Below are positions 8,287 to 17,991 of a stretch of 64,000 nt of DNA, piece by piece. The notes under the pieces were generated by a model, which worked only from the letters and a program-made list of their open reading frames with translations, was not told where the DNA came from and made no database searches. The stretch comes from Roseibacillus persicicus (GTDB taxonomy: Bacteria; Verrucomicrobiota; Verrucomicrobiia; Verrucomicrobiales; Akkermansiaceae), in contig NZ_BMXI01000023.1 in assembly GCF_014651675.1 (NCBI RefSeq), forward strand, positions 1 to 64,000. The letters run 5' to 3'. How positions within the stretch are numbered: the first letter of the stretch is position 1; every line of letters starts with the position of its first letter. The position numbers were made by a program, and so were the translations under genes.

Positions 8287-10065
8287 TTAACGCCGGCCGC
8301 CCTGCCCGCGGTAGGGCTTCTTGCCACCGTGGCCCCCGTCGATTCCGCCTGGGGCTCCGGTGTTTTTGTCAAAGTCGAGGCGGAAGGGCTTGCCGCGCAA
8401 TTTGGCGTCCTTCGAGACCGCGATGGCATCTTCCACCACGTCACTGCGCACTTCGATGAGGCAATGCTTGGGGAACATGTGGATTCGGCCTACTGAACCC
8501 GGAGGCAGATTGGCCTCATTATAGAGGAGCCCGGCGATATCCTTGGGCTGGAGGTGAAGGGCCTTCCCCATATTGAGGAAAAGACGGGTCATCCCCTGCT
8601 CGGCCTCGCCGCTATCGTCCCGGCTGCGACGGGGACCGCGCTCATTGCGCTCCCCGCGGTCTCCCCGCACGTTGCGCTCGCGACGGTCACCGCCCATCTC
8701 GCCGCCACGGTCGCGTGGTTCGCGCTCACGACGACGGCCGGGGCGATCTTCGTCGATCTCCTGGCCCTCGCGACCTGACTTTTCTGAAAGCATGTTGAAC
8801 AGGACCGAAGCGATATCGGTTCCGGTGTGCCCTTGATCGAGAAGACGGTCGATTTGCTCGGAGTAGTCTTTCCACTCCCCCGCTTCCAACTTCTCACGCA
8901 CGCTCTCGAAGAGTTGGTCCGCGATTTTGCCGCCCACTTCTTCCAGAGAAGGGATGCGACCGCGTGGGATGCGCTGCTTGGTGTAGCGCTCGACGTTCTG
9001 CAGGCGGTAGATATCGCGGCCATAGACAAAGGTCACGGCCCGGCCTTTGCGCCCCGCGCGACCAGTCCGGCCGATTCGGTGCACATAGTCTTCGGGGTCC
9101 TGGGGAAGGTCGTAGTTGGCAACGAGGTCAATCTCGTCGATATCGATGCCTCGCGCCGCCACATCAGTCGCGACGAGAACCTCGACAGTGCCTTTGCGGA
9201 AGCGGGCCAAGGTGCGCTCGCGCTGGTCCTGGGAAATGTCGCCATGAAGTCGGTCAGCAGAATAACCGCGCGCGTTCAGGGTCTCGGTGACCTCGTCCAC
9301 CACGCGACGGGTGTTGCAGAAGACCACCGCGAGACGGGGCTCGTCCATATCGAGGATACGGGAAAGAACTTCCACGCGGGAGCGATTGCGCACCTCGTAG
9401 GAAACTTGTTCGATGGCCTCCACGGTCAGAGTCTTGCGCTCGATCTCGATGGTGCGCGGATTGTTGCCAAACTTGCGAATCAGCCCGCCCACGGCTTTGT
9501 TCATGGTAGCGGAGAAAAAGAGGGTCTGATGCTCATCGGGCATTTCCGAGAGCAATTCCTCCATTTCCTCGCGAAACCCCATGTCCAACATCCGGTCGGC
9601 CTCATCGAGAACGACGGTGCGGATATTCTTGGGGTCGAAGGTGCCGCGGCGCAGGTGATCCTGAAGGCGCCCCGGAGTTCCCACAATGACATGAACCCCT
9701 TTGCGCAAGGCGCGCAACTGACGGTCGATGGGAGCACCGCCGTAAACCGGCAAGGCGCGGAAACCCGGCATGAACTTGGCCAAGTCATGGACTTCCTCAC
9801 AAACCTGGTTGGCCAACTCGCGGGTCGGACAGACGATGAGGGCCTGGGGAGACTCGTCCGCCAAATCAATGCGCGCCAAAACCGGCAAAGCAAAGGCCGC
9901 GGTCTTTCCGGACCCGGTCTGGGAAAGGCCGATGAGGTCTTCCCCTGTCATCGCAGCCGGAATGGCGGATGCTTGAATAGCGGATGGATTTTCATAACCC
10001 AACCCCTTGACTGCCTGTAAAAGATTCTCCGGCAGGCCCAACTCTTGAAACGATAACTCACTCAT
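8287..10065 (-). CDS. DEAD-box ATP-dependent RNA helicase (DeaD/DbpA type)
   Basis: 592 residues. Q-motif and Walker A (SQTGSGKT, 48-55), PTRELA (80-85), DEAD (154-157), SAT, and the helicase C domain with [13 protein letters not shown]. After about residue 440 comes an Arg/Gly/Asp-rich linker, then a C-terminal DbpA-like RNA-binding domain ([20 protein letters not shown] to PFRLDFD) and a Gly-rich basic tail. This layout is that of CsdA/DeaD helicases, which unwind RNA during ribosome assembly, mRNA decay and cold adaptation. The start at 10065 is chosen for the canonical [11 protein letters not shown] opening and GGGGA about ten bases upstream; the in-frame ATG at 10110 would add 15 non-conserved residues. 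The 238-bp leader region upstream (10066-10303) holds no gene. Confidence 0.95.
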   Translation of the reverse strand: MSELSFQELGLPENLLQAVKGLGYENPSAIQASAIPAAMTGEDLIGLSQTGSGKTAAFALPVLARIDLADESPQALIVCPTRELANQVCEEVHDLAKFMPGFRALPVYGGAPIDRQLRALRKGVHVIVGTPGRLQDHLRRGTFDPKNIRTVVLDEADRMLDMGFREEMEELLSEMPDEHQTLFFSATMNKAVGGLIRKFGNNPRTIEIERKTLTVEAIEQVSYEVRNRSRVEVLSRILDMDEPRLAVVFCNTRRVVDEVTETLNARGYSADRLHGDISQDQRERTLARFRKGTVEVLVATDVAARGIDIDEIDLVANYDLPQDPEDYVHRIGRTGRAGRKGRAVTFVYGRDIYRLQNVERYTKQRIPRGRIPSLEEVGGKIADQLFESVREKLEAGEWKDYSEQIDRLLDQGHTGTDIASVLFNMLSEKSGREGQEIDEDRPGRRREREPRDRGGEMGGDRRERNVRGDRGERNERGPRRSRDDSGEAEQGMTRLFLNMGKALHLQPKDIAGLLYNEANLPPGSVGRIHMFPKHCLIEVRSDVVEDAIAVSKDAKLRGKPFRLDFDKNTGAPGGIDGGHGGKKPYRGQGGRR

Positions 10066-10193
10066 GGTCAATATCCCCACGATGACTTGAAGTTCCAAAA
10101 TGCCTTTCAAAGAAGGCGTTCAAGGCGCTGCGGGGGCCGAGGGCCTTAGCAGGGACCTATGAGAAAAGAAATAGAAATCGGGATTATTAGTGG

Positions 10194-10224
10194 ATGGGTC
10201 ACATCTTTGTCACATCTAACCCAT
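10194..10224. promoter_or_regulatory. Inverted repeat enclosing a direct repeat, possible operator
   Basis: ATGGGT (10194-10199) and ACCCAT (10219-10224) are inverted around two copies of GTCACATCT (10198-10206 and 10209-10217). It lies between the divergent helicase and PEP-CTERM genes and could bind a regulator or act as a small hairpin. Nothing else is evident in this gap. Confidence 0.25.
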
Positions 10225-10303
10225 TCCATCTTGGCTCACCCCGTGCTTCTTATCCCCCGCTACGAAAAAACAAGGTGAGCTCCCCTGCTGCTTCCAACCG
10301 ATT

Positions 10304-11041
10304 ATGAAAACCACGATCCCACTATTCCTACTTGCTTTCACCGCTTCTTTTCAAGGGGCTGCCGGAGTTGTTCTGAGTGAATTCGAACCCAATCCCGCCG
10401 GAGGCGACCCAACATCATCTTCGATCGAGCTGTCTGGAGGAAGTCCTTTGGACACTTTCGATCTCTGGATTCTCTCCCTTGAGAATGATACCAACTCTGC
10501 TCTAGGAACTGTAGACCGAGCTTCCAATGTCACGGGTTCCTACGATGCGAATGGTTTTGCCACGGTTGCCATTCCAGACTTCGAGAACCCTTCTTTCACC
10601 GTCATTCTTACTGACGCCTTCACTGGCACTATCGGTGATGATTTGGATCCGACAGACAATGGAACAGTAGACCTGAGTTCTCTCGGCACCGTTTTCGACG
10701 CCGTTGGCGTTTCTGATAGCACTGATGACGATACTGCTCTCTACGGAGCAACGTTGGGAGGGACCGATATCCTTTTCAACGGAGAGTTTGAACCTTTGCT
10801 CGTCTTCAGGGATGGAACGACCGGAGATTGGTTCCAGACCGTAACCATCGATTTCGGCTTGGTAGACGAGCGCGTTGGAGCTTTTGCCGCAGCTGGAGGG
10901 CCTGAACTTGTCCCGAGCGACTTCGATTCTGGTTCACTTGCTCCAACTTACGGGAGCGTCAACCCCTCCTTCATTCCAGAACCCTCTGCAGCCCTCCTCG
11001 GAGGCCTCGGATTTCTCGCTCTCCTGCGCCGTCGCCGTTAA
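10304..11041 (+). CDS. PEP-CTERM sorted extracellular protein (lamin-tail-like)
   Basis: 245 residues. Signal peptide (MKTTIPLFLLAFTASFQGAA), a beta-rich, acidic, Asp/Thr-rich body that begins 'VVLSEFEPNPAGGDPTSSSI' and resembles the lamin-tail domain, and a C-terminal PEP-CTERM signal: PEPSAALLGGLGFLALL then RRRR. PEP-CTERM proteins are processed by an exosortase and are linked to extracellular polysaccharide. The next gene has the same layout and nearly the same C-terminus, so the two form a paralogous pair. No catalytic motif is seen. Confidence 0.85.
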   Translation: MKTTIPLFLLAFTASFQGAAGVVLSEFEPNPAGGDPTSSSIELSGGSPLDTFDLWILSLENDTNSALGTVDRASNVTGSYDANGFATVAIPDFENPSFTVILTDAFTGTIGDDLDPTDNGTVDLSSLGTVFDAVGVSDSTDDDTALYGATLGGTDILFNGEFEPLLVFRDGTTGDWFQTVTIDFGLVDERVGAFAAAGGPELVPSDFDSGSLAPTYGSVNPSFIPEPSAALLGGLGFLALLRRRR

Positions 11042-11195
11042 TAATAAGAAACTTAACAATCCCAACTATTGGCGGCTTCTTTAAGACTTTGTCACCGAAT
11101 TTGCTTCCATTATTGGCTCAATAACTGCTTCATTCCTTAAATTCTTAATAGCTAAGAAAAAGAGAATTGGCATCCAAACCCAACCAGTGTCCCCA

Positions 11196-11849
11196 ATGAA
11201 ACAACAATTATTTCTATCCGTCATCGCCTGTAGTCTCTCCAATTTCTGCTCGGGAGCCCTTATTATATCCCAATATGTCGAGACTGACTCCGGCTCTACG
11301 CCAAAAGGAATCGAGCTCTTCAATACTGGCTCATCCACAATCGACTTCTCATCGACCGCACTAACCGTTCTAAAGGGGACCAATGGTGCAGCTCTTTCGA
11401 CAGATTTCACACTCAGCTCTGGAAGCCTAGCTGCTGGCGAAGTTCTTGTTATCGGAACATCGGACATCGGTGACTACCTTGATGCGACCTTCGGCGTTGG
11501 TGTGATTCAATTTCACGAGGAATCATTTACCTTTAATGGCGATGATGCTCTGCAGATTCAGCTCGACGGAAATGTTGAGGACACCTTTGGAGTTCCAGGG
11601 TCAGACCCCGGCGCAGCTTGGGTTGGAGTCAATGTAGAAACTAGAAATTCTAACATTGCATTGAAGGACGGAATCACTACTGGAGACGTGGACGGCTTTG
11701 CTGATCCCGATGAGCGATTTGTTGTCGTTAGCACTACCCCCTCTGCGACAGGTGGTTTGGAAGGTTTTGGAGTTGCTCCCGTTCCCGAACCTTCCGCAGC
11801 CCTTCTCGGTGGCTTGGGTCTCTTGACCCTTCTTCGTCGCCGTCGATAA
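11196..11849 (+). CDS. PEP-CTERM sorted extracellular protein (lamin-tail-like)
   Basis: 217 residues from ATG 11196 (a GTG three codons upstream is possible). Signal peptide ending near FCSGA, then a lamin-tail-like domain (ALIISQYVETDSGSTPKGIE, IELFNTGSSTIDF, GEVLVIGTSD, DALQIQLDG) and a PEP-CTERM signal PEPSAALLGGLGLLTLL plus RRRR. Probably exported and anchored or released by an exosortase. It is a diverged paralogue of the preceding gene; a strong terminator follows at once. Confidence 0.85.
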   Translation: MKQQLFLSVIACSLSNFCSGALIISQYVETDSGSTPKGIELFNTGSSTIDFSSTALTVLKGTNGAALSTDFTLSSGSLAAGEVLVIGTSDIGDYLDATFGVGVIQFHEESFTFNGDDALQIQLDGNVEDTFGVPGSDPGAAWVGVNVETRNSNIALKDGITTGDVDGFADPDERFVVVSTTPSATGGLEGFGVAPVPEPSAALLGGLGLLTLLRRRR

Positions 11850-11873
11850 GATTGAATTACGACCAGATTTTTT

Positions 11874-11905
11874 AAAGCAGCCTCATCGCGAGGCTGCTTT
11901 TTTTT
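11874..11905 (+). terminator. Rho-independent terminator of the PEP-CTERM gene
   Basis: Perfect 11-bp stem AAAGCAGCCTC (11874-11884) / GAGGCTGCTTT (11890-11900), loop ATCGC, followed by a T run to 11905. Confidence 0.93.
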
Positions 11906-11945
11906 GGCCGTGACCCTTGGGATTTCCCTGAGTTCACTGCTCACC

Positions 11946-13367
11946 ATGATACGCACTTTCCTTCTTTTCCTCTCCTTCGGCTCGGCTCTGGCGGCTCAGA
12001 AGCCCAATATTCTGATGATTCTCGCCGATGATATGGGCTACGGAGATTTGGGCTGTATGGGTTCGGAGGTCATCAAGACTCCGCATATCGACAGTCTGGC
12101 GACGAACGGGATTCTTTGTCCCCAAGGCTACGTTCCCTCCTCGGTCTGCTCACCTTCGCGTGCGGGGATTCTGACCGGACGAGACCCCCGCCGCTTTGGC
12201 TATGAGGGCAATCTCAACAAGCCCGCGCCGGGCTACCCCACCCGTCCGGAACTTCTTGGTCTGCCTACCAGCGAGCACACCTTGGGAGATCACCTCAAGG
12301 CTGCAGGATACGCGACTGCCCTCATTGGCAAGTGGCACCAGGGTATGGCGGAGCCCTTTCATCCAAACGCCCGGGGATTCGACCACTTCCTGGGCATGCT
12401 CAATGGCAGCCACGGCTACTTTCCCACGGTGGACCAGAATCATTTGGAAGAAAACGGCACCCCGCTGACTGAGTTCCCTTCGCCCTACCTCACCGACCTT
12501 TTCACCGATGAAGCGCTGGCTTGGTTGAAGGAAAAGCGAGAGCAACCCTGGTTCCTCTTCGCCTCCTTCAACGCGCCCCATACTCCGATGGAGGCGACCA
12601 GGGAGGACCTCGCACTCTACCGACACATCTCGAATCCGAAGAGGCGGACTTATGCCGCGATGATGCATGCGCTGGACAGAGGGGTGGGACGGCTTTTGGA
12701 GCACTTGCAAGCGTCGGGTGAACTCGAAAACACCCTCATTGTCTTTTTCTCAGACAACGGTGGGGCGACCAACAATGGCTCCTGGAATGGCCCCCTCGCA
12801 GGTCGAAAGGGATCCTTGCGGGAGGGCGGTGTCCGGGCGCCTTTCCTATTCAGTTGGCCAGCTCGCTTGCCGCAGGGAGCAGTCTATTCCGAGGCCGTTT
12901 CGGCGATGGATCTCCTGCCCACCTTCCTGGCGGCAGCGGAGGCCGAACCTCTCCCGCTCAAGCCCGCGCCCTCCTACGAGGACCAACGCAACCGCAACCG
13001 TTCGAACCAAACATACGGTCCCTACGACGGACAAAATCTTCTGCCCTTTTTCCAAAAGAAATCCGAAGAAAAGCCAGCGGAACGCCTTTTCTTTTGGCGG
13101 CTTCAGGGGCAATCGGCAGTGTTGGCCGGGGATCGGAAACTCATCAAGCTCTCCCACCGGCCGGCGCAACTTTTCGCCCCGGCGGCCGATCCTGGCGAGC
13201 GGAATGACCTCGCGACATCGGAGCCAGAGGAACTCGCAAAGCTCTTCCGTTTGCTAGGCGATTGGGAGTCTTCGCTGGCGACAGTTCCCCTCTGGGACTC
13301 CTCGCCTTTCTGGAGCAAGGACTCGGCGAAAATCTATGACACGGCGCCAATCGAAGAACCGAAGTAG
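11946..13367 (+). CDS. Exported Cys-type sulfatase
   Basis: 473 residues with a signal peptide (MIRTFLLFLSFGSALA). The type I sulfatase core is clear: 'KPNILMILADDMGYGDLG' with the metal-binding DD (28-29), the active-site motif CSPSRAG with C68 to be converted to formylglycine, 'GKWHQG' (K and H ligands of the sulfate), and 'FFSDNGG' metal ligands. It hydrolyses sulfate esters, probably on algal polysaccharides, in the periplasm or outside. Maturation needs a formylglycine-generating enzyme or anSME. The SUMF1-domain protein at 18043-19227 lacks the catalytic cysteines and is unlikely to do this. Start 11946 is used because it opens the signal peptide. Confidence 0.95.
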   Translation: MIRTFLLFLSFGSALAAQKPNILMILADDMGYGDLGCMGSEVIKTPHIDSLATNGILCPQGYVPSSVCSPSRAGILTGRDPRRFGYEGNLNKPAPGYPTRPELLGLPTSEHTLGDHLKAAGYATALIGKWHQGMAEPFHPNARGFDHFLGMLNGSHGYFPTVDQNHLEENGTPLTEFPSPYLTDLFTDEALAWLKEKREQPWFLFASFNAPHTPMEATREDLALYRHISNPKRRTYAAMMHALDRGVGRLLEHLQASGELENTLIVFFSDNGGATNNGSWNGPLAGRKGSLREGGVRAPFLFSWPARLPQGAVYSEAVSAMDLLPTFLAAAEAEPLPLKPAPSYEDQRNRNRSNQTYGPYDGQNLLPFFQKKSEEKPAERLFFWRLQGQSAVLAGDRKLIKLSHRPAQLFAPAADPGERNDLATSEPEELAKLFRLLGDWESSLATVPLWDSSPFWSKDSAKIYDTAPIEEPK

Positions 13368-13415
13368 AACTCTCTTATTCATTCGCAAGGTGGGAAAGAT
13401 GGGGTAAACTGCACA

Positions 13416-14414
13416 ATGTCGATCTTTCTTCAACAAGCGTATTTGGGTTCACTAGCTGCCGATGCCCTTTCGATGCCGGTGCATTGGTATTATGACCGCG
13501 AGGCCTTGCGCGAGGACTACGGTGTTGTCGACCACTACATGGCGCCCGACAACCCTCACCCGGACAGTATCCTCTGGCGCTCACAATACAGTCCCGTCAA
13601 TGAACGCGGAGAGATTCTCCATGAGCAGGCCCAATATTGGGGAGCTGAGCGAGGAATTCACTACCATCAATTTTTAAAGGCTGGCGAGAACACCATCAAC
13701 TTGCAGCTCGCGACTTTGCTTCACCGGCAGGTTGCCACCACCGGGCACTACGATCCCGGCTTGTGGTTGGATATCTATATCCAATTCATGTTGAACCCGG
13801 GCAGTCACAACGACACCTATTTGGAAGAGTATCATCGGGGATTTTTCACGAACTATTCCAATGGAAAGAACAGGCGGAAGTGCGGAATCAAGGACGAACA
13901 CATTGGCGGTTTGGCACAGGTCCCCGCCCTTCTGGCTTCTCTTCCCGAGGATGCTGACTGGCGCACCGCGGTGAAGGAACACGTCGCCCTCACCCATCGG
14001 CACTCGAATGTTTTACGTGCGGCGGATTGTTTAGCCAGATTGCTCAAGGCGATGGAAAACGGGGTTCCCATGCGCGAGGCCATTGCCAAAGCGGCAGGCG
14101 ACTGGTTCTCCACCGCCAAAGCCCAGCGCTGGTCCATTCGCCCGGACGACGTGATTATCGGAAGAGTCCTCAGTCCCGCCTGCTACATTGCGGAGGCATT
14201 TCCTGCCGCACTCTATCTCGCTTGGAAGTATCACGACGATTTCGATGCCGGTATTACAGCCAACGCTCAGGTTGGCGGCGACAACTGTCACCGCGGGGTG
14301 ATCGTTGGAGCGCTGCTCGGAGCAAACAACGGAGTGGACCCAAAGTGGGTCGATGGCCTTTATAGCCTTTCCAAGAATGCGGATCGGATCTCGGAGACTC
14401 GTTCGGAGGTGTAG
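13416..14414 (+). CDS. ADP-ribosylglycohydrolase family protein
   Basis: 332 residues. Matches the ADP-ribosylglycohydrolase fold: N-terminal 'AYLGSLAADALSMPVHWYYD', and the C-terminal 'ITANAQVGGDNCHRGVIVGALLGA', where the GGDxD-like signature normally supplying magnesium ligands reads GGDNCH. Family members remove ADP-ribose from proteins or small molecules using two magnesium ions; the acidic residues are partly altered here, so the substrate is open. It lies 48 bp after the sulfatase. Its last 55 bp overlap the convergent HIT gene end to end. Confidence 0.8.
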   Translation: MSIFLQQAYLGSLAADALSMPVHWYYDREALREDYGVVDHYMAPDNPHPDSILWRSQYSPVNERGEILHEQAQYWGAERGIHYHQFLKAGENTINLQLATLLHRQVATTGHYDPGLWLDIYIQFMLNPGSHNDTYLEEYHRGFFTNYSNGKNRRKCGIKDEHIGGLAQVPALLASLPEDADWRTAVKEHVALTHRHSNVLRAADCLARLLKAMENGVPMREAIAKAAGDWFSTAKAQRWSIRPDDVIIGRVLSPACYIAEAFPAALYLAWKYHDDFDAGITANAQVGGDNCHRGVIVGALLGANNGVDPKWVDGLYSLSKNADRISETRSEV

Positions 14415-14767
14415 GATTGCTTCGCATCGCAGCTCCAGACCACCCCCGGCCAGGCGGGGTCGTGGGGTGTCCGGCCTACCACGTGGAGATGCATCTGACG
14501 GACTTGATTGCCGATGCAGGCCACGTTGAGCTTTTCCGGTTGAAAATACTCGCTTACGAATTGAGATACCTCGCGCACCAGCGACATTACCTCTGCCGCG
14601 CGCTCCTCGGTCAGCTGGTGAAGGTCCTCTTCCCCATTGGCCACTTCGGGCACGATGAGGAACCAGGGGAAATGGCTGTTGTCCTTTAAAAGAACATGAC
14701 AGCTCTTCCGCTGTGCGAGTTCAAAGGAACTTTTCAGGAGACGGGGATGGACTTCGAAGGGCGTCAT
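14360..14767 (-). CDS. HIT-family nucleotide hydrolase
   Basis: 135 residues. Contains the histidine triad region QMHLHVVGR (H93, H95) followed by 'DPAWPGVVW', the signature of the bacterial HIT subfamily in which the first His of the triad is Gln. HIT proteins hydrolyse or transfer nucleotidyl groups, for example AMP from diadenosine polyphosphates. The start lies 12 bp after the cinA stop, so the two form an operon; both could act in nucleotide salvage or clean-up. The 3' end overlaps the convergent ADP-ribosylglycohydrolase gene by 55 bp. Confidence 0.88.
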   Translation of the reverse strand: MTPFEVHPRLLKSSFELAQRKSCHVLLKDNSHFPWFLIVPEVANGEEDLHQLTEERAAEVMSLVREVSQFVSEYFQPEKLNVACIGNQVRQMHLHVVGRTPHDPAWPGVVWSCDAKQSYTSERVSEIRSAFLERL

Positions 14768-14779
14768 GGGATGGCTGGA

Positions 14780-16021
14780 CTATTCGCCATGAACCACCCG
14801 ACGGCGAACCAAATCGAGGGCGAGCTGACTGACCTGTTGTTTGAAGGAGAGACGATTTCGGGGGTCGCACTTTGTGAGAACAAAGGTCTCCTTTCCCTTC
14901 TGAGCCAGACCGACGAAAACCGTTCCGATTGGCTTCTCATCACTCCCTCCACCGGGACCCGCGATCCCAGTGACCGCGATTGCCAAGTCGGACCCACTGG
15001 CCGCGAGGGCTCCCTCCGCCATTTCCCGGCAGACTTCTTCACTGACGGCTCCGACCTTCGCCAAGGTTTCCTCTTTGACCCCCAGCACGCCGACCTTGGC
15101 CTCGTTGGCATACGTCACAAAGCCGTGGGTCAAAACCGCACTGGAACCCGGAACGTTCGTCACGCGGTTGGCGATTAACCCGCCGGTGCAACTTTCCGCT
15201 GTTGCCAGCTTCAAGCCTCGTGAGGCCATCTCGCGCACCACGACCTCTTCCAGGCTGGAACCGTCATCGCTCACGTATTGCTTCGAAAAGGACTTCGCTA
15301 CCAAGTCGCGGGCCGCGGTGATGGCATCATTTCCCCCAATGAGCCGAAGGTCGAGTTCGCCCAAGCGAGCGCAGTAGCCAAACTCCAAGCCTTCGATAGC
15401 CTGCAGGTCCTCGTCAATCCCATCCGCAAATGAGCTCTCGCCGATCCCCACAAACTTTAGCTCCACAGCCTCGCCCGCATCCTCGATCCCAGCGAGAGCC
15501 CGCAAACGGGGGGCGGCCTCTTCGTGAAACATCGGCCGCAGCTCGCTGGGAGGCCCGGGCAAAAGAAAAATGGCACAAGCGGAAGCCTGACCCAAACGTG
15601 GAGGAACATAGATCCCCGGCGCGGTTCCGTTGGCATTGGGCAGCACATCGGCTCCCACAGGGACGAGAGCCTGTTTCCGGTTTCCCTCAGGCATCGCGGC
15701 ATAACCTCGGGCACGGAAAAACTCGCGCATGGTTCGCACCGCCTGCTCGTCCTCGATCATCTCGATCCCCAGGACTTCGGCGGTTGCCTCCCGGGTGAGG
15801 TCATCACTGGTCGGCCCGAGACCTCCGGTGACTATGAGCGCGTCGCTACGCATCACGGACTCCCTCATGGCCTCGTGAATCGCTTCTCCATCAGGAACCG
15901 TGGTCTGCCGTTGAACCCGCAGCCCCATCTTCAGTAGCTCCTGCCCCATCCAATGTCCGTGGGTATTCAGTGTTGAACCCAGTAAGAGCTCAGTTCCAGT
16001 ATTGAGAATTTCGATTCGCAC
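14780..16021 (-). CDS. cinA: CinA-like protein (MoaB-like domain plus nicotinamide nucleotide amidase)
   Basis: 413 residues. The N-terminal half is a MoaB/MogA-type domain (RIEILNTGTELLLGSTLNTH, IVTGGLGPTSDDLT), which in CinA proteins carries ADP-ribose pyrophosphatase activity. The C-terminal half is the CinA amidase domain (LATAESCTGGLIANRVTNVP, 'AVTGIAGPGGG', 'KPIGTVFVGLA') that deamidates NMN in the pyridine nucleotide cycle. GTG 16021 is chosen as start because the family begins M-R/K-x-E-I and a GGTGGAAG sequence lies just upstream; GTG 16036 is the alternative. Operon with the downstream HIT gene. Confidence 0.92.
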   Translation of the reverse strand: MRIEILNTGTELLLGSTLNTHGHWMGQELLKMGLRVQRQTTVPDGEAIHEAMRESVMRSDALIVTGGLGPTSDDLTREATAEVLGIEMIEDEQAVRTMREFFRARGYAAMPEGNRKQALVPVGADVLPNANGTAPGIYVPPRLGQASACAIFLLPGPPSELRPMFHEEAAPRLRALAGIEDAGEAVELKFVGIGESSFADGIDEDLQAIEGLEFGYCARLGELDLRLIGGNDAITAARDLVAKSFSKQYVSDDGSSLEEVVVREMASRGLKLATAESCTGGLIANRVTNVPGSSAVLTHGFVTYANEAKVGVLGVKEETLAKVGAVSEEVCREMAEGALAASGSDLAIAVTGIAGPGGGSDEKPIGTVFVGLAQKGKETFVLTKCDPRNRLSFKQQVSQLALDLVRRRVVHGE

Positions 16022-16079
16022 GCTGGCAGCTTCCACCCTTTTCCAGATTCCTCAAATAGGGATTTGGAGAAAATCGGTT

Positions 16080-16499
16080 CTACTCGAGAACTTTCCCCCT
16101 CAGGCTGGCAGGCGGCAGGGTGCATTCCTCCGATGAGCCCCACCATCTCCGTCGATTTCGCGCGATGAAATTGTAGCTGGCGTCTCTCAGAAAACGGGGC
16201 ATCCAGGACATCAGAACTCCCACACCCGCCCAGATGCCACCCAGCTCCCGCAACATCTGAATCGCCCCGTCACTGCGAAAGAATACTTCGCCCTTTTCCT
16301 GATTCCAAAAAGCAAAAGTCTCTGCCCCCTCACCGGGGTCAGGCAAACCGAGCTCGCTCCGGTGCTTGGCCGCAAAGCTGCTATCGAGAGCCGCAAACCA
16401 AATGCGCTCGTGCCGATCCATGCGATGGCACCATTGAACCACCCCCGAACAAAGCAGGCAGCCCCCATCAAAGAACACGACATTTTTTCCCGAATCCAT
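16080..16499 (-). CDS. DCC-family thiol-disulfide oxidoreductase-like protein (DUF393)
   Basis: 139 residues from ATG 16499. The DCC motif is VVFFDGGCLLCSGVVQWCHR, with the redox-like pair C14-x2-C17 and a further Cys in VQWC; 'FWNQEKGEVFFRSDGAIQML' and 'DASYNFIARNRRRWWG' are also typical of the family. The usual family length is about 130-140, which supports this start over upstream in-frame codons. Function is thought to be thiol-disulfide exchange but is little tested. It is divergent from the Gfo/Idh/MocA gene; the 164-bp gap between them has no other feature. Confidence 0.88.
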   Translation of the reverse strand: MDSGKNVVFFDGGCLLCSGVVQWCHRMDRHERIWFAALDSSFAAKHRSELGLPDPGEGAETFAFWNQEKGEVFFRSDGAIQMLRELGGIWAGVGVLMSWMPRFLRDASYNFIARNRRRWWGSSEECTLPPASLRGKVLE

Positions 16500-16663
16500 C
16501 GTCTGATAAGCTAACCCCTGAAACCCAATCTGGCGAGAGCCGACCAGGGGGAAAAAATGGTCATCGAACTGAAACTGACCCTCTCTAAAAAATATGACAC
16601 CTCGGAAAGTTTTATCGACAGAAAGGGCATCTCTTAACAGTATTTCACCAAAGTAACTTCCAT

Positions 16664-17959
16664 ATGAATATTCCAACTACTCGCCGCCAAGTTCTCAAAA
16701 CTGCCACTGCTGCCGGGACCCTGGCTGCCATGGGCATGCCCCACATCGCCAACGCCCAAGCCGGAAACAACGATACCATCAAGGTTGGAATCATCGGTTG
16801 TGGAGGCCGTGGCTCGGGGGCCATCGTGCAAGCTCTCAAGGCGGATCCCAACGTCAAGGTGTGGGCCGCTGGCGACGCCTTCCAAGCGCCCATGGACCGC
16901 TGCCTCAAGAATATCGCTTCCCTGGGTGAGCGCGCCATCGTTCCCCCCGAGCGTCAGTTCACCGGCATCGATTGCTACAAAGAAGTGATGGATTCCGGCA
17001 TCGACGTCGTGCTTCTCACCGCCGCTCCCGGCTTCCGCCCCCGCCACATCGCGGCGGCAGTGGAAAAGGGCATTCATATGTTTGTCGAGAAGCCCATGGC
17101 AGTCGACCCTGCGGGTCTTCGCTCGGTGCTCGAGTCGGTCAAGAAAGCCAAGGAGAAGAACCTCTCCATCCAACACGGCTTCTGCTGGCGCTTCCACCCG
17201 GCGGTGAAGGAAGCGTATGGCAAGATCACTTCCGGCGAGTATGGTCGCGTGAAAGCGGTTTGGGGCACCTACCTAGCCAGCCCTGTTCGCCCCTTGGCCA
17301 ATGACGCCAAGAAGCCTGAAGGCATGGGCGACGTCGAGTGGCAGGTCGCCAACTGGATCAACTTCGACTGGCTCTCCGGAGGCGCCCTTCTCGAGCAGGC
17401 GATTCACACCACCGACAAGGTGGCTTGGGCTATGAACGATGCCCAGCCCATCGCAGCCATCGGCACCGGCGGCAAAGTCGGCCGCACCGATCCCGGCAAT
17501 GTCTACGACCACCACAATGTGGCCTACGAATATGCCGACGACGTCTTTTGCCACGTCTCCCAGCGCCAGATTCAGGGTGTTCACAACGAGGTCATCGACC
17601 GCGTGACTTGTGAAGAAGCCACCGTCTTTGGCCCCGGTCGTTGCTACGCCAAGGACGTTGCTGGTAAAATGATCTGGCGCTCCAAGCCCAAGCCCGGCGA
17701 GGTGCAGGACATGTATCAGGTAGAGCACAATGAACTCTTCGCAGCCCTTCGTGCTGGCAAGCGCATCGATGGTGGCGATCACATGATTCGCTCCACCGCT
17801 CACTGTCTCTTGGGAGCTTACGCGGCCCAGACAGGCAAGAAAGTCACTTGGGACGACCTCTGGGGTTCCGAGCTCGACCTCGCGCCTGACCACCTGAAGT
17901 TCAGCGACGACTTTCAGCCACAGAGCATGCCGATCCCGGGCCAATTCACTCTCGCCTAA
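16664..17959 (+). CDS. Tat-exported Gfo/Idh/MocA-family oxidoreductase
   Basis: 431 residues. Twin-arginine signal (TTRRQVLKTATAAGTLAAMG, processed near IANA), then a Rossmann NAD(P)-binding domain (VGIIGCGGRGSGAI) with the conserved EKPMAVD motif and a C-terminal alpha/beta substrate domain (DWLSGGALLEQAIHTTDKVAW). These enzymes oxidise or reduce sugars and inositols. Export of a cofactor-bound enzyme by Tat is common in Verrucomicrobia and Planctomycetes and fits the polysaccharide-degrading theme of the window. A terminator follows at 17992. Confidence 0.93.
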   Translation: MNIPTTRRQVLKTATAAGTLAAMGMPHIANAQAGNNDTIKVGIIGCGGRGSGAIVQALKADPNVKVWAAGDAFQAPMDRCLKNIASLGERAIVPPERQFTGIDCYKEVMDSGIDVVLLTAAPGFRPRHIAAAVEKGIHMFVEKPMAVDPAGLRSVLESVKKAKEKNLSIQHGFCWRFHPAVKEAYGKITSGEYGRVKAVWGTYLASPVRPLANDAKKPEGMGDVEWQVANWINFDWLSGGALLEQAIHTTDKVAWAMNDAQPIAAIGTGGKVGRTDPGNVYDHHNVAYEYADDVFCHVSQRQIQGVHNEVIDRVTCEEATVFGPGRCYAKDVAGKMIWRSKPKPGEVQDMYQVEHNELFAALRAGKRIDGGDHMIRSTAHCLLGAYAAQTGKKVTWDDLWGSELDLAPDHLKFSDDFQPQSMPIPGQFTLA

Positions 17960-17991
17960 ACTCGGAAAGCTCTTTAAGGCATTTTAGAATG

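Noticed and set aside
8827-10020. 397-codon open frame opposite the DEAD-box helicase
   Set aside because: It is antisense to a strongly conserved helicase and shows no domain of its own; GC-rich codon use leaves opposite frames open.
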